Below are positions 1 to 9,758 of a stretch of 64,000 nt of DNA, piece by piece. The stretch covers positions 1 through 64,000 of the forward strand of contig CACOCT010000002.1 in assembly GCA_902625845.1 (NCBI GenBank), read 5' to 3'. This DNA is from an uncultured Prochlorococcus sp. (GTDB lineage Bacteria; Cyanobacteriota; Cyanobacteriia; PCC-6307; Cyanobiaceae). The notes below the pieces were generated by a model. The model saw nothing but the letters and a program-made list of their open reading frames with translations, was not told where the DNA came from and searched no databases. Position 1 is the stretch's first letter. Every line of letters starts with the position of its first letter. The position numbers and the translations under genes were made by a program.

Positions 1-2202
1 GATCTTGTACTTTCTAAGAATGAAAATAAAAATATTGAAGTCATAGAAGACTCAAGTCAACAATCAGCTCTTTCTATCTATGGTAAGGATTTAACTGCTG
101 AGGCTCAAAAAGGATCCTTTGATCCTGTAATCGGTAGAGAAACAGAAATTAATAATTTAATGCGAGTCTTATCCAGAAGAAATAAAAATAATCCAATAAT
201 TATTGGTCATACGGGGGTAGGCAAAACAGCAATTACTCTTTTACTTGCCCAATTAATATCTCAAAAAAAGGTACCAGATTCTCTAAAAAATTTAAAACTT
301 ATTTCACTAGATTTCGGCGCATTGGTATCAGGCACAAAATTTAGAGGACAATTAGAAGAAAGATTGAGATCTGTACTAAATGAATTAGAAGAATATGGGC
401 AAGGTGTGATTCTCTTAATTGATGAGATACACACAATATTAAATTCTGATAGGTCTACTATTGATATAAGTAGTATTTTAAAGCCTTTACTAGATGCTGG
501 TTATTTAAGATGTATTGGCACAACTACACCAGAAAGATTTCGTGAAAGTATTGAAAAGGATCAAGTGTTAAATAATTGTTTTCAGAAAATTTTTGTTAAT
601 GAACCATCACTAGAATTAAGTTCCATGATACTCAATGGAATAAAACGAAAATATGAAATACATCATGGCATTAAAATCACAAAAGAAGCTGTAAATTATG
701 CAGCAAAGCTTTCTGACAGGTATATAAGTGATAAATATCTCCCTGATAAAGCAATTGATCTAATTGATGAAGCCGCTGCTCAATTAAAAATTGAAACGAA
801 TCTGAAACCGCAGTTAATACTTGATCAAGAAAAAAAACTGGGAGAGATTAATAATTTAATTAGCAATTTATCTTTTGAAGAAAATGAAACAAAAGAATCT
901 TTATTAAATCAATCTGCACTGATATCTGAAGACATAGATTTTTTAAATAATGAATGGATCAGTTTAAAAAATAAGCTATCTGAATTGATAAAGCTTTTTG
1001 AAGAAGAAGATGCTTTACTCAAAACAATTGAATCATATTCTCATGATCATTCAAAGTTCAAGAAACTAAATGAATTTGAAAACTACTTATCAGAAGTAAA
1101 AAAAGATATAAATGAAATAGAGAAGTTTTTAACTACAAATGAAAATTTCGAAGTGAAATTTAAAGTACTTCCTGAAGACATTGCAGATGTTGTATCTAAA
1201 ATGACAGGTATTCCAATCTCAAAAGTAGTTTCTAACGAACGTAAAAAATTGATAAATTTAGAGAAAGAAATTAGTTTAAAAGTTATAGGACAAGAAAAAG
1301 CAATTGCAGCTGTATCTGCAGCAATAAGAAGAGCTAGAGCAGGGATGAAAAATCCAAAAAGACCAATCGGTTCTTTTCTGTTTATGGGTTCAACTGGAGT
1401 GGGGAAAACTGAATTAGCTAAATCTCTAGCAGCAGCATTATTTGATGAAGAAGAAGCTTTATTAAGGTTAGATATGAGCGAATATATGGAAAGAAATGCT
1501 GTAGCAAGATTATTAGGAGCACCTCCAGGATATATTGGATACGAAGAGGGGGGACAATTAACTGAAGCTGTGAAAAGAAAGCCCTATTCTGTAATACTCC
1601 TTGATGAAATAGAAAAAGCGCATTCAGAAGTTTTTAATATTCTTCTACAAGTACTTGACGAAGGTAGACTGACAGACTCTCAAGGGAGCACCATTGATTT
1701 TAAAAATGCTGTAATAATTATGACTAGTAATTTAGCAGGCAAAGCGATATTAGAAAATAAAATTAAGTTAAAACATAATGATGCTAATAAAGATTTAATT
1801 TATAAAACGTTGGATAAAGCTATACATGATTCACTTTCATCTATTTTTCGACCAGAATTTTTAAATCGTATAGATGAAGTTATTCAATTCGAACCATTAT
1901 CTAAAGAACAATTACAGACTATAATTACGCTTCAAATAGATGATCTTAAAAAATTACTGATGGAACAAGAAATATATATTAAGGTTGATAAAAAAGTAAT
2001 AATAAAATTAGCTAACGATTCTTATGAGCCTAAATATGGAGCAAGATCTGTAAGTAGAGAAATTAGAAGACAAATAGAGAATCCGCTTGCCACACGACTT
2101 CTAGAAAATAATTTCAAAAACAAAAAATCAATTTCCATCAAAGTTGATTCTAAAAATCCGGAAGATATTTTATTTACTCCTAGCCCACGAGCAAAACAAT
2201 AA
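1..2202 (+). CDS. clpB2: ClpB-type AAA+ chaperone (ClpB2-like), 5' end outside the window
   Basis: Hsp100 chaperone with two AAA+ domains, expected to act in the cytoplasm on protein aggregates or on specific clients. The frame is open from base 1, so the start and any Clp N domain lie to the left. NBD1 has Walker A GHTGVGKT and Walker B ILLIDEIH. A coiled-coil middle domain of roughly 110 residues follows, closer in size to ClpB than to ClpC. NBD2 has GSTGVGKTELAK, the pore loop GYIGYEEGG, Walker B ILLDEIEKAH and FRPEFLNRIDE. I see no ClpP-docking GF loop, so it is probably a disaggregase type rather than a protease partner. Oddly, the usual LERRFQ arginine-finger motif of NBD1 reads LNNCFQ (bases 568-585), and the pore tyrosine is Phe. 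The secE-nusG-ribosomal protein operon follows. Confidence 0.85.
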   Translation, partial: DLVLSKNENKNIEVIEDSSQQSALSIYGKDLTAEAQKGSFDPVIGRETEINNLMRVLSRRNKNNPIIIGHTGVGKTAITLLLAQLISQKKVPDSLKNLKLISLDFGALVSGTKFRGQLEERLRSVLNELEEYGQGVILLIDEIHTILNSDRSTIDISSILKPLLDAGYLRCIGTTTPERFRESIEKDQVLNNCFQKIFVNEPSLELSSMILNGIKRKYEIHHGIKITKEAVNYAAKLSDRYISDKYLPDKAIDLIDEAAAQLKIETNLKPQLILDQEKKLGEINNLISNLSFEENETKESLLNQSALISEDIDFLNNEWISLKNKLSELIKLFEEEDALLKTIESYSHDHSKFKKLNEFENYLSEVKKDINEIEKFLTTNENFEVKFKVLPEDIADVVSKMTGIPISKVVSNERKKLINLEKEISLKVIGQEKAIAAVSAAIRRARAGMKNPKRPIGSFLFMGSTGVGKTELAKSLAAALFDEEEALLRLDMSEYMERNAVARLLGAPPGYIGYEEGGQLTEAVKRKPYSVILLDEIEKAHSEVFNILLQVLDEGRLTDSQGSTIDFKNAVIIMTSNLAGKAILENKIKLKHNDANKDLIYKTLDKAIHDSLSSIFRPEFLNRIDEVIQFEPLSKEQLQTIITLQIDDLKKLLMEQEIYIKVDKKVIIKLANDSYEPKYGARSVSREIRRQIENPLATRLLENNFKNKKSISIKVDSKNPEDILFTPSPRAKQ

Positions 2203-2246
2203 GTTAATATACAAATAAGATAAAGCTAGTTGTTAAACCTAAATTT

Positions 2247-2495
2247 GTGACAAGTCCCTCTTCCAAACAAGATCTCTCAGAAGAAATCTCTTCAAATAGT
2301 GATGTTGAAATAAAGAAGAAAAACTTTTTTATCTCTACTTATGATGAACTAAAGTTAGTTGTTTGGCCAAATAAACAGCAGCTATTTAGTGAATCAGTAG
2401 CTGTCATCATAATGGTTTCTTTCTCTGCAGCAGCCATTGCTGCCGTTAGTAGATTCTATGGATGGGCAGCTTCACAAATCTTTCAGTTAAATTAA
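2247..2495 (+). CDS. secE: Preprotein translocase subunit SecE
   Basis: Small membrane subunit that clamps SecY in the SecYEG translocon of the cytoplasmic and possibly thylakoid membrane. The 82-residue product has a variable polar N-terminus, the family motif ELKLVVWPNK just before the membrane, and a single hydrophobic segment at about residues 48-72. It starts with GTG; no ATG precedes the conserved part. Its place directly ahead of nusG and rplK is the classic secE-nusG-rplKAJL order. Confidence 0.93.
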   Translation: MTSPSSKQDLSEEISSNSDVEIKKKNFFISTYDELKLVVWPNKQQLFSESVAVIIMVSFSAAAIAAVSRFYGWAASQIFQLN

Positions 2496-2554
2496 TAATG
2501 TTTATCTTATTAATTTAAAATTTATTTATTTCAGGATTTCAGTTTAAAACTATC

Positions 2555-3166
2555 ATGAGTAACGATTCTAATAGTAGTTTAATTTCATCTAAAGCTAATA
2601 CTGGTATAGCGAGATGGTACGCAGTTCAAGTTGCCTCAAGCTGTGAGAATAAAGTAAAAGCCACTCTTGAACAGAGAGCAGTAACATTAGGAGTTAATAA
2701 TAGAATTCTTGAGATTGAAATCCCACAAACACCTGGAATAAAGCTAAAAAAAGATGGCTCAAGGCAAACAACTGAAGAAAAGGTATTCCCAGGGTATGTT
2801 TTAGTTCGAATGATTTTAGATGAAGATACAATGATGGCAGTGAAAAGTACGCCTAATGTTATTAATTTTGTGGGAGCAGAAGATGGTAGAGGGAGTGGAA
2901 GGTCAAGAGGTCATATAAAACCTAGGCCATTATCAAGACAAGAAGTTAATAGAATTTTCAAGCGAGCCTCAGAGAAAAAAGCTATTGTCAAATTAGATAT
3001 TGAAGAAAAAGACAGAATTATAGTTACAAGCGGTCCTTTTAAAGACTTTCAAGGAGAAGTAATAGAGGTATCAGGAGAAAGAAGCAAATTAAAGGCATTA
3101 CTCTCAATTTTTGGTAGAGAGACTCCTGTAGAATTAGAATTCTCTCAAATCAATAAACAAAACTAA
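2555..3166 (+). CDS. nusG: Transcription termination/antitermination factor NusG
   Basis: NusG binds RNA polymerase and links it to Rho or the ribosome. The N-terminal NGN domain opens with ARWYAVQVASSCENKVK (about residues 19-35) and contains EEKVFPGYVLVRM. A KOW domain at about 145-200 begins IIVTSGPFKDFQGEV. At 203 residues it has normal length after a short Ser/Asn-rich leader. It lies between secE and rplK on the same strand, as in most bacteria. Confidence 0.96.
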   Translation: MSNDSNSSLISSKANTGIARWYAVQVASSCENKVKATLEQRAVTLGVNNRILEIEIPQTPGIKLKKDGSRQTTEEKVFPGYVLVRMILDEDTMMAVKSTPNVINFVGAEDGRGSGRSRGHIKPRPLSRQEVNRIFKRASEKKAIVKLDIEEKDRIIVTSGPFKDFQGEVIEVSGERSKLKALLSIFGRETPVELEFSQINKQN

Positions 3167-3233
3167 TTTAAACTAAACATGATTTATTGTATTGTTAAGT
3201 GAGTATTGTAATTTCATTTCAAATTTAAAAAAA

Positions 3234-3659
3234 ATGGCAAAAAAAGTTGTTGCATTAATTAAATTAGCTCTTCAGGCGGGGAAAGCGAATCCAGCCCCTC
3301 CCGTTGGTCCTGCATTAGGTCAGCACGGTGTTAACATCATGGCTTTCTGTAAAGAATATAATGCAAGGACACAAGACAAATCTGGCTTTGTCATTCCTGT
3401 GGAAATATCAGTTTTTGAAGATAGAAGTTTTACATTTATTACAAAAACTCCACCTGCATCAGTTTTAATTACAAAAGCCGCGGGCATTGAAAAAGGTGCT
3501 GGCGAATCTGCAAAAGGTGCTGTTGGCAAAATAAGTAAATCTCAATTAGAAGAAATAGCCAAAACTAAGCTCCCTGATCTAAACTGTACTAGTATTGAAT
3601 CTGCAATGAAAGTAATTGAAGGTACTGCTCGAAATATGGGCGTATCAATATCAGATTAA
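3234..3659 (+). CDS. rplK: 50S ribosomal protein L11
   Basis: L11 forms the GTPase-associated centre of the 50S subunit with 23S rRNA and L10. The ATG at 3234 gives [20 protein letters not shown] and 141 residues, the usual L11 length. The frame stays open upstream to a TTG at 3192, but that would add 14 residues absent from the family, so the ATG is preferred. The proline-rich [16 protein letters not shown] and the C-terminal rRNA-binding domain are both present. Confidence 0.95.
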   Translation: MAKKVVALIKLALQAGKANPAPPVGPALGQHGVNIMAFCKEYNARTQDKSGFVIPVEISVFEDRSFTFITKTPPASVLITKAAGIEKGAGESAKGAVGKISKSQLEEIAKTKLPDLNCTSIESAMKVIEGTARNMGVSISD

Positions 3660-3722
3660 TACAACATCTAAAATAAAATTTACCGGGGAGGTTACTTCTA
3701 ACCGCTAGAACCCAAACAAATT

Positions 3723-4430
3723 ATGAAAAAATTATCAAAAAGAATGGAACTTCTATCTAAAAAGATTGAAGACCGCATCTATAAAGCCCAAGAAGCTTTA
3801 ACCATTGTAAAAGAAAATGCAAATGCAAAATTTGACGAAACTATCGAAGCTCATATTAGGTTAGGTATTGATCCAAAATATACCGATCAACAACTTCGAA
3901 CCACTGTTGCTTTGCCGAATGGGACAGGACAAACTATAAAGATTGCAGTTATAACTAGCGGGGAAAACGTTTCAAAAGCAAAAACTGCAGGTGCAGATTT
4001 ATTTGGTGAAGAAGATTTAGTAGATAGTATCAATAAAGGTAATATGGATTTTGATTTATTAATAGCAACTCCAGATATGATGCCAAAAGTTGCAAAGCTT
4101 GGACGAGTTTTAGGACCGAGAGGTTTAATGCCTAATCCAAAGGCTGGAACGGTAACGAATGATATTGCGAATGCAATTAAAGAATTTAAAGCTGGAAAGT
4201 TGGAATTTAGAGCAGATAAAGCTGGTATAGTTCACGTTCGTTTTGGCAAAGCAAGCTTTTCTATCAATCAATTATTTGAAAATTTAAAAACCTTACAAGA
4301 AGCAATTGATAAAAACAAACCAAGCGGTGCAAAGGGTAAGTATTGGAAAACACTTTATTTATCCTCAACAATGGGACCTTCAATTCAAATTGATATTGGT
4401 GATTTACAAGACTATCAACAAGAAAGTTAA
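3723..4430 (+). CDS. rplA: 50S ribosomal protein L1
   Basis: L1 builds the mobile L1 stalk near the E site and in many bacteria represses its own operon. The 235-residue product has normal length and carries [18 protein letters not shown] (about residues 127-144), the L1 signature. A small inverted repeat (GGTTA at 3690-3694, TAACC at 3699-3703, loop CTTC) sits just ahead of the gene. It could be part of an L1-binding site on mRNA, but that is only a guess. Confidence 0.95.
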   Translation: MKKLSKRMELLSKKIEDRIYKAQEALTIVKENANAKFDETIEAHIRLGIDPKYTDQQLRTTVALPNGTGQTIKIAVITSGENVSKAKTAGADLFGEEDLVDSINKGNMDFDLLIATPDMMPKVAKLGRVLGPRGLMPNPKAGTVTNDIANAIKEFKAGKLEFRADKAGIVHVRFGKASFSINQLFENLKTLQEAIDKNKPSGAKGKYWKTLYLSSTMGPSIQIDIGDLQDYQQES

Positions 4431-4463
4431 CTCTTTGTAGTACAATATAGATTGCAATAATAC

Positions 4464-4618
4464 GACCAGAGAAAGTGGGCTAATTTAGTTTAACTAAATT
4501 GTAAGTTCCACCTAGGTTTGTTTTTCATTTTCATCCTTTTTTTGGATCTAATAAAAGCGACCTCCAAATATCCCTGAGTCGCATTTCCTGCTCTTCCTAA
4601 AATACGATCCAAAAAAAG
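4464..4618 (+). promoter_or_regulatory. rplJ 5' leader, candidate L10 autoregulatory RNA
   Basis: The 189-base spacer between rplA and rplJ is unusually long for this window and is full of pairing potential. AATTTAGTT and AACTAAATT (4482-4500) form an inverted repeat, flanked by GTGG (4475-4478) and CCAC (4508-4511). Further down, CTTTTTTTGGATC (4536-4548) is perfectly complementary to GATCCAAAAAAAG (4606-4618), which ends one base before the rplJ ATG. GCGAC/GTCGC (4557-4561/4578-4582) nests inside. Bacterial rplJL leaders are known to bind the L10-L7/L12 complex; assigning this one is by position and structure. Confidence 0.6.
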
Positions 4619-4619
4619 A

Positions 4620-5147
4620 ATGGGCCGAACACTAGAGAATAAGCAAAAAATCGTTCAAGAGATTAAAAATCTCTTGATAGAATCGGAAATGGCAGTAGTC
4701 CTTGATTACAAAGGTCTTTCAATTAAAGAAATGTCTGATTTGCGCAAGAAATTGCATGCAAATCAAGGGATTTGCAAGGTTACAAAAAATTCATTAATGC
4801 GTAGAGCAATTGAAGGAGAAAGTAACTGGTCCGATCTAGACTCTTTGTTAACAGGTACTAATGCTTTTGTTTTAATAAAAGAAGATGTTGGAGGAGCCGT
4901 AAAAGCTATCCAATCTTTTCAAAAAGAAACAAATAAATCCGAAACAAAAGGTGCTTTATTTGAAGGAAAACTTCTCAGTCAAGCTGAAATCAAAGAAATA
5001 GCAAATCTTCCTTCAAGAGAAGTATTAATAGCGAGAATTGCTGGTGCCTTAAATGGTGTCGCAACTAAACTAGCTATTGGTATCAACGAAATTCCATCTG
5101 GACTTGCGAGATCACTAAAGCAACATTCTGAAAGTTCAGAATCTTAA
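4620..5147 (+). CDS. rplJ: 50S ribosomal protein L10
   Basis: L10 anchors L7/L12 dimers to the ribosomal stalk base beside L11. The 175-residue product starts [19 protein letters not shown] and has [19 protein letters not shown] and [13 protein letters not shown], typical of the rRNA-binding domain. The C-terminal helix that holds L7/L12 follows. It lies directly ahead of rplL and behind a structured leader whose 3' arm abuts the start codon, which suggests translational control. Confidence 0.96.
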   Translation: MGRTLENKQKIVQEIKNLLIESEMAVVLDYKGLSIKEMSDLRKKLHANQGICKVTKNSLMRRAIEGESNWSDLDSLLTGTNAFVLIKEDVGGAVKAIQSFQKETNKSETKGALFEGKLLSQAEIKEIANLPSREVLIARIAGALNGVATKLAIGINEIPSGLARSLKQHSESSES

Positions 5148-5172
5148 ATTCCAATTTATTTATCAAAAACAA

Positions 5173-5568
5173 ATGTCTGCAAAAACCGAAGAAATTCTTG
5201 AATCACTCAAATCTCTTTCACTTTTAGAAGCTTCTGAGCTAGTCAAGCAAATAGAGGAAACTTTTGGGGTCTCTGCCGCAGCATCAGCAGGAGTCGTTAT
5301 GGCAGCTCCAGGTGCAGCTGGTGGTGATGGAGATGCTGCAGCTGCAGAAGAGCAAAGCGAATTCGATGTAATCTTAGAAAGTTTTGATGCATCTGCAAAA
5401 ATAAAAGTTCTTAAAGTTGTTAGAAATGCCACTGGACTTGGTTTAGGGGATGCCAAAGCTCTTGTAGAGTCAGCCCCTAAGACTGTAAAAGAAGCTGTAG
5501 CCAAAGCAGATGCAGAAGCTTTAAAGAAAGAGATTGAAGAAGCTGGAGGAAAAGTTACACTTAAGTAA
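5173..5568 (+). CDS. rplL: 50S ribosomal protein L7/L12
   Basis: The multicopy stalk protein that recruits and activates translational GTPases. The 131 residues show an N-terminal dimerization helix pair (about 1-32), an Ala/Gly-rich flexible hinge (about 36-60), and the globular C-terminal domain [20 protein letters not shown] to GGKVTLK. The gene is 25 bases after rplJ and is followed by a hairpin terminator. Confidence 0.96.
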   Translation: MSAKTEEILESLKSLSLLEASELVKQIEETFGVSAAASAGVVMAAPGAAGGDGDAAAAEEQSEFDVILESFDASAKIKVLKVVRNATGLGLGDAKALVESAPKTVKEAVAKADAEALKKEIEEAGGKVTLK

Positions 5569-5581
5569 TAAACAAATTATT

Positions 5582-5611
5582 AGCCGATAGTTTCTATTAT
5601 CGGCTTTAAAT
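5582..5611 (+). terminator. Rho-independent-type terminator after rplL
   Basis: AGCCGATA (5582-5589) and TATCGGCT (5598-5605) form a perfect 8-bp stem with an 8-base loop, followed by a short T-containing tail. It lies between the rplL stop and the rnhA ATG at 5614. Being short-tailed, it may terminate only partly. Confidence 0.7.
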
Positions 5612-5613
5612 CT

Positions 5614-6336
5614 ATGGATAGTAGTCAAAATATTGCAATTGAAGCTGCTACTGATGGAGCTTGCAGTGGCAATCCTGGAAAAGGGGGATGGGGAGGAATA
5701 ATTTTATTTGAAGATGGAAGTGAATTAGAGATTGGAGGTTTTGAGAGAAATACTACAAACAACAGGATGGAACTTACGGCCGCCATAAAGACTTTAGAAA
5801 AATTAAAACAATTTAAAGTTAAAAAAAATTTTAAGCTAAGAACTGATAGTAAATACTTAATTGATGGTTATAGTAACTGGATCAATAATTGGAAGAAAAA
5901 TGGATGGAAAACCAGTACTGGTAAACCAGTTCAGAATCTAGATTTATGGCAAAAGATTGATGGATTAAGAATTAATGAAGTAAGAATGGAATTTGTGAAA
6001 GGTCATAGTGGAGATGAATATAATGAAAGAGTAGATCTAATAGCTACTAACTATAGTAAAGGTATTAATAAATCAGAAAAGATCAAACAAGAAAATATAG
6101 ATCAAAGTGATATAGCACCCCTAGAAATAATTAATTTATATTCTCGTATTGAATTAGTTAGCAAATTTGCACAAAAAGGATTTTTATTAACAACTAGTGA
6201 ATTGTGTAATTTACTTTCTATTGAAGAGAATAAATATATAAAAGAAATAAGAGAATTTAATTGGCGAAATTGGATTATTAAACCAACAAGTAAAAAACTA
6301 TGGTTAATTCAAGAAAATAATCAAAATTCTCAATGA
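5614..6336 (+). CDS. rnhA: Ribonuclease HI with C-terminal extension
   Basis: Cuts RNA in RNA-DNA hybrids during replication and repair. The catalytic set of RNase HI is visible: D14 in [11 protein letters not shown]53 in [10 protein letters not shown]78 in [11 protein letters not shown]131 in [13 protein letters not shown] and D141. The catalytic domain ends near residue 150. About 90 further residues follow, rich in Lys, Glu, Ile and Trp, that bacterial RNase HI of about 155 residues lacks and that I do not recognise. The stop overlaps the pyrD start (ATGA), so the two are probably translated together. Confidence 0.93.
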   Translation: MDSSQNIAIEAATDGACSGNPGKGGWGGIILFEDGSELEIGGFERNTTNNRMELTAAIKTLEKLKQFKVKKNFKLRTDSKYLIDGYSNWINNWKKNGWKTSTGKPVQNLDLWQKIDGLRINEVRMEFVKGHSGDEYNERVDLIATNYSKGINKSEKIKQENIDQSDIAPLEIINLYSRIELVSKFAQKGFLLTTSELCNLLSIEENKYIKEIREFNWRNWIIKPTSKKLWLIQENNQNSQ

Positions 6337-7502
6337 TAAAAAATCTATATTCACTTACAAATATTTATGAAAGATTAATCAAGCCAATCCTGAAAAAGGA
6401 TAAAGGCGCTGATGCAGAATGTTTAACAAATATATCTTTAAAGCTTTTAGCATTTTGTTCAAGTCAAAAAGAATTAGGTTTGATATCAAATTATCTCGAA
6501 GAGATAAGAAACGAATTATGCGTAATAGATAAAAAGTTAACTCAAGAAATTTGTGGCATAAATTTTCCTAATCCAGTGGGGCTTGCGGCTGGATTTGATA
6601 AAAACGGGATAGCTGCAAATATCTGGCAAGATTTTGGTTTTGGTTTCTCTGAATTAGGAACAGTTACTCAATATGCTCAGCCAGGAAATCCAAAACCAAG
6701 ATTATTTAGAATCTCTAATGAGCAAGCTGCTTTAAATAGAATGGGTTTTAATAATAATGGAGCTGACTTATTCTTAAAGAATTTCATAAGACAAAATATC
6801 AAAAAAAAGGTTGATAGAGAGAATAATTGTTTAGGGATAAATTTCGGAAAATCAAAAATAACGTCAATTTCAAATGCAACTGATGATTATATTTCATCTT
6901 TAAAACTACTTATCCCATATTGTAATTATGCAGCAATAAATGTAAGTTCTCCTAATACTGAGGGCCTAAGAAAATTACAGGATCCTATCCTTCTTAGAGA
7001 ATTACTTAAAGAAATCAAAAACATACCTGATTGTCCACCACTTTTTGTAAAGATTGCTCCAGATCTAAGCTACAAAGATATTGATAAGATTTGCCAACTC
7101 ATAAATGATGAAAAAATCAATGGAATTATTGCAACAAATACTAGTCTTGACAGGCTAGGTCTCGAAAATACCCTTATAAAAAAAACAGGTAATTTATTAT
7201 CAGAAGAAAGTGGTGGTTTAAGTGGAAAACCTTTAAGAAATAAGGCTAATCAAATTATTAAACATATCCATAATATTGATAAAAAATTAACTTTAATTGG
7301 TGTAGGAGGGATAGATTCTCCAGAAGCTGCTTGGGAGAGGATAACTTCTGGAGCATCATTAATACAAATCTATACTGGTTGGATTTATAAAGGACCTAGA
7401 TTAGTGCCTGATATATTACGAGGTACTCTCAAACAACTAAATTATTATCAATTATCTAATATTAAAGAAGCTATTGGTTCTGGTTTATTATGGCAAAATT
7501 AA
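6333..7502 (+). CDS. pyrD: Dihydroorotate dehydrogenase, class 2 (quinone-dependent)
   Basis: Oxidises dihydroorotate to orotate in pyrimidine synthesis, passing electrons to membrane quinone. Visible features are the amphipathic N-terminal helix region, [23 protein letters not shown], the catalytic-loop motif [18 protein letters not shown] and the FMN-binding [11 protein letters not shown] near the C-terminus. At 389 residues with an N-terminal extension it is class 2. The 4-base overlap with rnhA indicates coupling. Confidence 0.95.
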   Translation: MIKNLYSLTNIYERLIKPILKKDKGADAECLTNISLKLLAFCSSQKELGLISNYLEEIRNELCVIDKKLTQEICGINFPNPVGLAAGFDKNGIAANIWQDFGFGFSELGTVTQYAQPGNPKPRLFRISNEQAALNRMGFNNNGADLFLKNFIRQNIKKKVDRENNCLGINFGKSKITSISNATDDYISSLKLLIPYCNYAAINVSSPNTEGLRKLQDPILLRELLKEIKNIPDCPPLFVKIAPDLSYKDIDKICQLINDEKINGIIATNTSLDRLGLENTLIKKTGNLLSEESGGLSGKPLRNKANQIIKHIHNIDKKLTLIGVGGIDSPEAAWERITSGASLIQIYTGWIYKGPRLVPDILRGTLKQLNYYQLSNIKEAIGSGLLWQN

Positions 7503-7554
7503 AATTTAAAAATTTAAAAGTATATTTAAATAAGCTCACAGTAGATTTGATATT

Positions 7555-8637
7555 TTGAGAAATTTAGAATTTAAACATGGAGGCAATATATATGATTTTG
7601 CAGAGAAATATAACTTGTCATTATCAGAAATAATTGATGCAAGTGCATCTATAGTTCCATTTTCAATACCTGATTTTATAAAAGATGAATTATGTATTCA
7701 AATAAAAAATGAAAGTTTCAGATATTATCCTGAAAGAAATTTGAATCAGCTTAAATCAACCATAGGAAGTTTTCATAACATAGACCCTAGCTGCATTATG
7801 CCTGGTAATGGAGCTTCAGAAATAATTACTTGGGTAGGACGTGAAGCAGCAAATTATAAAGTAAATTGCTTGCCCGCTCCAGGATTTGTAGATTATGAAA
7901 GATCATTAAATTGTTGGCAAGCAAATTATTTTTTTAAGAAACTCCCTAAAAATAATTTTAAAAAAATAAAACAACCTTTTCCTATTCAACCAAAATGCGA
8001 CGTCCTTTGGATTACAAATCCTCATAATCCTACTGGGCAACTATGGGATAGAAAATCACTAGTAGAATTAATTGAGAATTATAAACTAGTAATTTGTGAT
8101 GAAGCATTCTTATCCTTAACACCAAATGGTGAAAATGAATCTTTAATACCTCTTACTAAGAAATTTAATAATTTAATAGTAATAAGAAGTTTGACTAAAT
8201 TATTTAGTATTCCTGGATTAAGATTAGGTTATATGATTAGTTCCTCAAGATTATGTCAAAATCTCAATAATTTAAGAGATCCATGGCCAGTAAACTCACT
8301 TGCAATTCAAGCAGGAATAAAATTATTAAGCAGTGAAGAAGAATATAAAAAATGGATAATGAAAGTTCATACTTGGATAAATATTGAAAAACAATGGTTA
8401 ACTGATGAACTGAAAAAAATTAGGAAAATAAAAGTGCATGAATCATCGACAAATTTTTTTTTAATAGAGAGCAAAAATTCTCTCATAGAGGTTATAAATT
8501 ATTTATCTAGAAAAAAAATACTTATTAGAGAATGTTCTTCATTTAGATTTTTAGATGATAGATGGGCGAGAATTAGTTTACAAACTCACGAGAAAAATCA
8601 AATCATAGCTCTTGAGCTTTATAAATTTTTTTTATAG
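7555..8637 (+). CDS. cobD: PLP-dependent aminotransferase, probable L-threonine-O-3-phosphate decarboxylase (CobD/CobC-like)
   Basis: A fold-type I PLP enzyme of the HisC/CobD group. The N-terminal HGGNIYDFAEKY and DASASIVPF resemble the cobalamin enzyme that makes aminopropanol phosphate. The PLP lysine lies in RSLTKLFSIPGLRLGY, and NPHNPTGQ and CDEAFLSLT line the cofactor site. Starts with TTG; no ATG fits ahead of the conserved HGGN. No other cobalamin gene is near, so the substrate is inferred. The last 19 bases overlap the convergent murG. Confidence 0.75.
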   Translation: MRNLEFKHGGNIYDFAEKYNLSLSEIIDASASIVPFSIPDFIKDELCIQIKNESFRYYPERNLNQLKSTIGSFHNIDPSCIMPGNGASEIITWVGREAANYKVNCLPAPGFVDYERSLNCWQANYFFKKLPKNNFKKIKQPFPIQPKCDVLWITNPHNPTGQLWDRKSLVELIENYKLVICDEAFLSLTPNGENESLIPLTKKFNNLIVIRSLTKLFSIPGLRLGYMISSSRLCQNLNNLRDPWPVNSLAIQAGIKLLSSEEEYKKWIMKVHTWINIEKQWLTDELKKIRKIKVHESSTNFFLIESKNSLIEVINYLSRKKILIRECSSFRFLDDRWARISLQTHEKNQIIALELYKFFL

Positions 8638-9716
8638 AAATTTATAATTTTCTTAATTTCTTTCCTAGGATCTTTTAAATCAAATTCACTAATATTATTC
8701 TTCATGATATCTAAAATTTTATATTGTTTTTTTGATTTATGAGAATCCATATTAAAAATCCTCTGCAAATTTTCTTTTAAATTTCTCTCTAGATTTTTAT
8801 TTTGCTTAATCATTATTGAACAACCTATTGAAGAAAGAACTAAGGCATTTTTTTCTTGATGATTATTTTTAGCATTTGGATATGGAATAAGTATTGAAGG
8901 CGATTTCGTTTTGACAATTTCATTTATTGCTCCAGATCCTGCTCTGGAAATTACTAAATCACAATTTTGCATTAATGGAGCAATTTCATTCGTAAAACCT
9001 ATTGGAATATAATTTTTATTTTTTTTATGACTAAATTTAGGATCTAAAGTGTCACCTAATAGATGAATAATTCTAAAATTATTATCACTTAAAAAATCTA
9101 ATAAGTTATAGATTACATCATTAATAACTTTTGCTCCTTGACTTCCTCCCATGATAATTATCAAAGGTTGGTTACCTACTGGAACCCAACTTGGAATATC
9201 ATTATCGATATAAAATTGATTACGAAGTGGAGTCCCCGTAAAAACAACATTACATCCTTTTAGATAAGAGGCTGTTTCTTTAAAACCTGTTAAAACAAAA
9301 TTACAATATCTACCAAAGTACCTTGTGGCCAAACCAGGAACCAGGTTAGATTCATGAATGATGATTGGTATTTTTAATAATTTTGCTGCGATGATAGATG
9401 GTACTGATATATATCCGCCAGTCGCAAAAACTAGTTTAATTTTTCTACTAATCATTATTCTAATTACTGGAATAGTTGCAATAAATAATCGTGAATACTT
9501 AATCAGTAGAGCTAAATTATTCCCTTGAGGGCAATCAATATCTAAGGTAAATAATTTATATTCTTTTGGCACTAGATTAATTTCGCATCTATTTTGTATA
9601 CCCAACCAATTGATTTTCCAATTCCTATCAAGATTATCGACAATTGTTAGTGCTGGAAAAATATGTCCACCCGTGCCACTAGCCGCAACTAATAAATTTT
9701 TTATTTTTCTTTTCAT
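8619..9716 (-). CDS. murG: UDP-N-acetylglucosamine--N-acetylmuramyl-pyrophosphoryl-undecaprenol GlcNAc transferase
   Basis: Adds GlcNAc to lipid I to make lipid II at the inner face of the cytoplasmic membrane. The N-terminal domain has ASGTGGHIFPALTI, the MurG G-loop, and a hydrophobic patch. The C-terminal domain has MGGSQGAKVINDV and ISRAGSGAINEI for UDP-GlcNAc binding. HESNLVPGLATR is also conserved. At 365 residues the length is normal. The stop overlaps the end of the convergent cobD-like gene. Confidence 0.95.
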   Translation of the reverse strand: MKRKIKNLLVAASGTGGHIFPALTIVDNLDRNWKINWLGIQNRCEINLVPKEYKLFTLDIDCPQGNNLALLIKYSRLFIATIPVIRIMISRKIKLVFATGGYISVPSIIAAKLLKIPIIIHESNLVPGLATRYFGRYCNFVLTGFKETASYLKGCNVVFTGTPLRNQFYIDNDIPSWVPVGNQPLIIIMGGSQGAKVINDVIYNLLDFLSDNNFRIIHLLGDTLDPKFSHKKNKNYIPIGFTNEIAPLMQNCDLVISRAGSGAINEIVKTKSPSILIPYPNAKNNHQEKNALVLSSIGCSIMIKQNKNLERNLKENLQRIFNMDSHKSKKQYKILDIMKNNISEFDLKDPRKEIKKIINFYKKNL

Positions 9717-9758
9717 AAAAATGGGCTAATCATCTATAGTAAATAAAATTAATCTAAA

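Noticed and set aside
3192..3233. Upstream extension of rplK
   Set aside because: The added residues are not part of L11, and the ATG at 3234 gives exactly the normal 141-residue protein.
5163..5504. A 113-residue open frame antisense to rplL
   Set aside because: It lies almost wholly opposite rplL; its Ala/Ser/Pro-rich product is what the reverse of an Ala-rich hinge yields. No homologous motif.
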